A program made the position numbers and the translations under genes. Shown in pieces: positions 35,393 to 36,802 of a DNA stretch of 36,802 bases. Source of the DNA: a virus; IMG/VR virus record IMGVR_UViG_3300045919_000452, positions 1 to 36,802 of that record. The stretch is one strand, 5' to 3'. Under the pieces are notes generated by a model. That model made no database searches, had not been told where the DNA came from, and worked only from the letters and a program-made list of their open reading frames with translations. Every line of letters starts with the position of its first letter. Within the stretch, counting starts at the first letter, position 1.

Positions 35393-36706
35393 GTCTACAT
35401 CTTTAATTGCCAGCATTATTTGATAGGCGACTTGCGGGACAATCGCATTGCCGAGAGCTTTCAGTCGAGGGGTTCTGTCTTTGGAGTAGTCTTTTTGGAT
35501 TTCCGCAGTCGCCAATGCAACTTCATGTGACATGAGTGACAGAGCGTCTTTATGTTCTCGGGCGTATTGTTCGTTATATCTATGTCCTTGTGGTGGGCAT
35601 CCAACTTCTTTGTTGCGCCACACATTTCGCACGAAAGCGTCTTGAACTTCTTGGCTTTCGAACGAAAGGCCGACGTGCTCTTTGGGTGCAAAGACGAATT
35701 GCCACAAGACTGTGAACAAGTACTCCTTGTTTTGTACCGTGTTGAATCTTCCAATACTCCATTGAAACGCCTCCGATTGAAAACCTTGCCACAAATGGGG
35801 CAAGTCTTGTCGGGTAATTTTATTGAAGGTCGTGGCATACTTGGAGTATATCCCATCACTCATATCTTTGTCCAATCCTCGGGGAAGCCCATTAAATACT
35901 CCACAAAGCTCGGTTGCAACTTCAAGCCAGTTTTTGTTCCATTGGCTACCACTGCGTGCAACTGTCCTTTTTTCAAAGCCCTCTCGTTCGTGTCGTCGAA
36001 TCCTCCCTGCGTCGGTGTCGGAAGTAGACCCATCATCTTGACTGCGTCGTTCAGTGTCAGTTGTGCATGTTGGCCGCTCGGACGTATGGGCTTCCACTCT
36101 TTGCTCGTCCCCCTGTCCATGTTCGAGTCTGCGGTTGGCAACAATCCAGACCCTATCTCTCCTGTGCGGGGCGTTGACGGATACAGCTGGAATAACAAAC
36201 GCTTGGACTTCGTAACCTTCGTTTTCCAAATCAGCGTAGATTTGTTCGAGTACCATTCCTTCGTTCCAAGTAAGTAGGCCGCCAACATTTTCACCGACGA
36301 CCCAACGTGGGGAAGTTTCTCGAATAACTCGTAGCATCTCTGGCCAGAGGTGGCGATCATCCTCCGTACCTCGTCTTCGTCCGGCTTGGGAAAAAGGCTG
36401 GCAGGGGAATCCGCCCGTGAGGATGTCCACCGTAAATCTTCCACAGCCTGTGGAAGATTTACGGAGTGTTTGCTCCCCGGCTTCTGCTGAGTGCTCTTGA
36501 GATTCCCCGTGAATGTGTCCGCAACCGATGGTGTCGGCAGTAAGTTGTCTGATGTCGCCATGAATTTGTGAGTTAGGCCAATGCTTTTTAATAATTGCTC
36601 GCGAGAATGGTTCGTAGTCACAGAAGACGTGGTTCACTTCTCCGAACGCCCATTCTGTTGCAAGCGCGAATCCTCCAATACCAGAAAATAGGTCTAGGTG
36701 ATTCAT
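35366..36706 (-). CDS. dcm: DNA (cytosine-5) methyltransferase with insertion
   Basis: A 446-aa protein with all C5-methyltransferase landmarks: motif I DLFSGIGGFALATEW (5-19), catalytic loop GGFPCQPFS (98-106, Cys102), ENV (139-141), HRRDRVW (181-187) and, after a long gap, RLKALGNAIVPQ (414-425). It transfers a methyl group from SAM to cytosine, probably to shield phage DNA from restriction. The stretch about 283-408 is foreign to the family: it is the shadow of an HNH gene lying in another frame, yet this frame stays open. A further insertion-like segment (about 57-90, rich in Gly, His, Glu) contains a perfect palindrome. On the circle its start overlaps the nuclease stop (ATGA). Confidence 0.88.
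   Translation of the reverse strand: MNHLDLFSGIGGFALATEWAFGEVNHVFCDYEPFSRAIIKKHWPNSQIHGDIRQLTADTIGCGHIHGESQEHSAEAGEQTLRKSSTGCGRFTVDILTGGFPCQPFSQAGRRRGTEDDRHLWPEMLRVIRETSPRWVVGENVGGLLTWNEGMVLEQIYADLENEGYEVQAFVIPAVSVNAPHRRDRVWIVANRRLEHGQGDEQRVEAHTSERPTCTTDTERRSQDDGSTSDTDAGRIRRHEREGFEKRTVARSGSQWNKNWLEVATELCGVFNGLPRGLDKDMSDGIYSKYATTFNKITRQDLPHLWQGFQSEAFQWSIGRFNTVQNKEYLFTVLWQFVFAPKEHVGLSFESQEVQDAFVRNVWRNKEVGCPPQGHRYNEQYAREHKDALSLMSHEVALATAEIQKDYSKDRTPRLKALGNAIVPQVAYQIMLAIKDVDLSPHYRLR
35461..35838 (-). CDS. HNH homing endonuclease inserted in the dcm gene
   Basis: From Met at 35838: a 125-aa protein. CPICGKVFNRRRFNGVLED (13-31) and CSQSC (41-45) form a first zinc finger; CEMCG (70-74), HHKDID (82-87), NN (90-91), TLCHSCHMKLHW (98-109) are the HNH site with its zinc pair. 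This family (GRFNG-LED, CSQSCGN, HH, CHLKLHW) is frequent as a free-standing homing endonuclease in phages. It is in a different frame from dcm and lies between the conserved GLPRGLD and RLKALGN of the methyltransferase. A start 7 codons earlier (35859) is possible. Confidence 0.78.
   Translation of the reverse strand: MPRPSIKLPDKTCPICGKVFNRRRFNGVLEDSTRYKTRSTCSQSCGNSSLHPKSTSAFRSKAKKFKTLSCEMCGATKKLDAHHKDIDITNNTPENIKTLCHSCHMKLHWRLRKSKKTTPKTEPLD
35860..36621 (-). CDS. Alternative-frame 'LPTP' protein overlapping dcm
   Basis: A 253-aa frame inside dcm, one frame off. It is not random: LLPTP occurs twice (LLPTPSVAD near 28, LLPTPTQGG near 200) with a third degenerate copy LLPTADSN, and TSSRADSPASLFP, SGQRCYELFEKLPHVGSSVK, STLIWKTKVTKSKRLLFQLY and the end FVEYLMGFPEDWT match proteins commonly annotated beside phage dcm genes. 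Its conserved blocks coincide with the catalytic motifs of Dcm in the other frame, so similarity could be a by-product of Dcm conservation. It ends at TGA just before the HNH gene, in the same frame. Whether it is translated is unknown. Confidence 0.35.
   Translation of the reverse strand: MTTNHSREQLLKSIGLTHKFMATSDNLLPTPSVADTFTGNLKSTQQKPGSKHSVNLPQAVEDLRWTSSRADSPASLFPKPDEDEVRRMIATSGQRCYELFEKLPHVGSSVKMLAAYLLGTKEWYSNKSTLIWKTKVTKSKRLLFQLYPSTPRTGEIGSGLLPTADSNMDRGTSKEWKPIRPSGQHAQLTLNDAVKMMGLLPTPTQGGFDDTNERALKKGQLHAVVANGTKTGLKLQPSFVEYLMGFPEDWTKI
36430..36464. repeat. Perfect 17-bp inverted repeat inside dcm
   Basis: CCGTAAATCTTCCACAG (36430-36446), one base, then its exact reverse complement (36448-36464). 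It lies in the non-conserved segment before the catalytic loop of the methyltransferase. Confidence 0.9.
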
Positions 36707-36802
36707 ATATTCTCCTTAGCGTATAACTCCATGCTCTTCCTCGCGCTCACGCAGTCGCCCAAAAACTTCAAAATGTCCATCGTCGTGCGCTTGGTCTCAA
36801 AG
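36676..36802. repeat. Terminal direct repeat, copy 2 (circular join)
   Basis: Identical to bases 1-127. Includes the start codon of the methyltransferase gene and the 3' end of the nuclease gene. Confidence 0.95.

Noticed and set aside
35552-36277. 241-codon plus-strand frame opposite dcm
   Set aside because: Antisense to a gene with intact methyltransferase motifs; no start signals. Two sense frames there already account for the openness.
35366-36706. Frameshifted pseudogene of dcm
   Set aside because: The frame is open from start to the final GNAIVP motif, and all catalytic residues are present; an in-frame readable insertion fits better than decay, though activity is unproven.

Overview
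The window is the complete genome of a small tailed phage, read from a circular or circularly permuted molecule. Its first and last 127 bases are identical (1-127 and 36676-36802), so the unique length is 36,675 bp. Genes also run across the join: the methyltransferase that starts at 36706 overlaps, in ATGA fashion, the nuclease gene whose stop lies in the repeated copy. A terminase, a large portal, a scaffold-like protein, a capsid protein, two large internal-virion-like proteins and several fibre proteins are present. I see no tape measure, sheath or tube protein, which points to a podovirus-like (short-tailed) virion. No integrase, repressor or RNA polymerase is recognisable. Many genes lack a Shine-Dalgarno sequence. 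The peptidoglycan-binding repeat of the lysin and an HNH-like small protein resemble, from memory, proteins of Patescibacteria (CPR), so such a host is possible but unproven.

Layout. The minus strand (about 3190 down to 1, continuing through 36706 down to 30614) holds the early/replication half. It carries small zinc-finger proteins, a RecA/RepA-like ATPase, a PD-(D/E)XK nuclease, a cytosine-C5 DNA methyltransferase interrupted by an HNH endonuclease gene, an SSB-like protein, a RusA-like resolvase, a YopX-family protein and many small proteins. The plus strand (3444 to 30584) holds the late half: packaging and head genes (3572-8909), a glycosyltransferase cassette (9039-12255), adaptor, tail, fibre and internal virion genes (12302-26214), a fourth glycosyltransferase, two AT-rich morons and a methyltransferase (26265-28117), a lysis module (28148-29325), and a strong-SD cassette of small cysteine-rich proteins (29513-30584). 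That cassette ends at a bidirectional terminator facing the minus-strand operon.

Regulation visible in the DNA. Four minus-strand promoters (2383, 3220, 34070, 35347) each carry a DnaA-box-like TTATCCMCA upstream of the -35, three of them at exactly 9 nt. The late strand uses extended -10 elements (TGnTATAAT), several so close to the ATG that the mRNAs should be leaderless or nearly so. Two leaders (ATPase and glycosyltransferase operons) carry interlocked inverted repeats in A-B-A'-B' order directly after the predicted start of transcription.

The most unusual observations are: these matched interlocked leaders; the DnaA-box promoter set; a dcm locus readable in two frames with an HNH gene and a 35-bp perfect palindrome; a 151-codon fibre repeat conserved in protein but almost completely recoded in DNA; and a tRNA-like acceptor/T-arm minihelix between the SSB-like and RusA-like genes. 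Functions are assigned from motifs and gene order only; no database search was possible.
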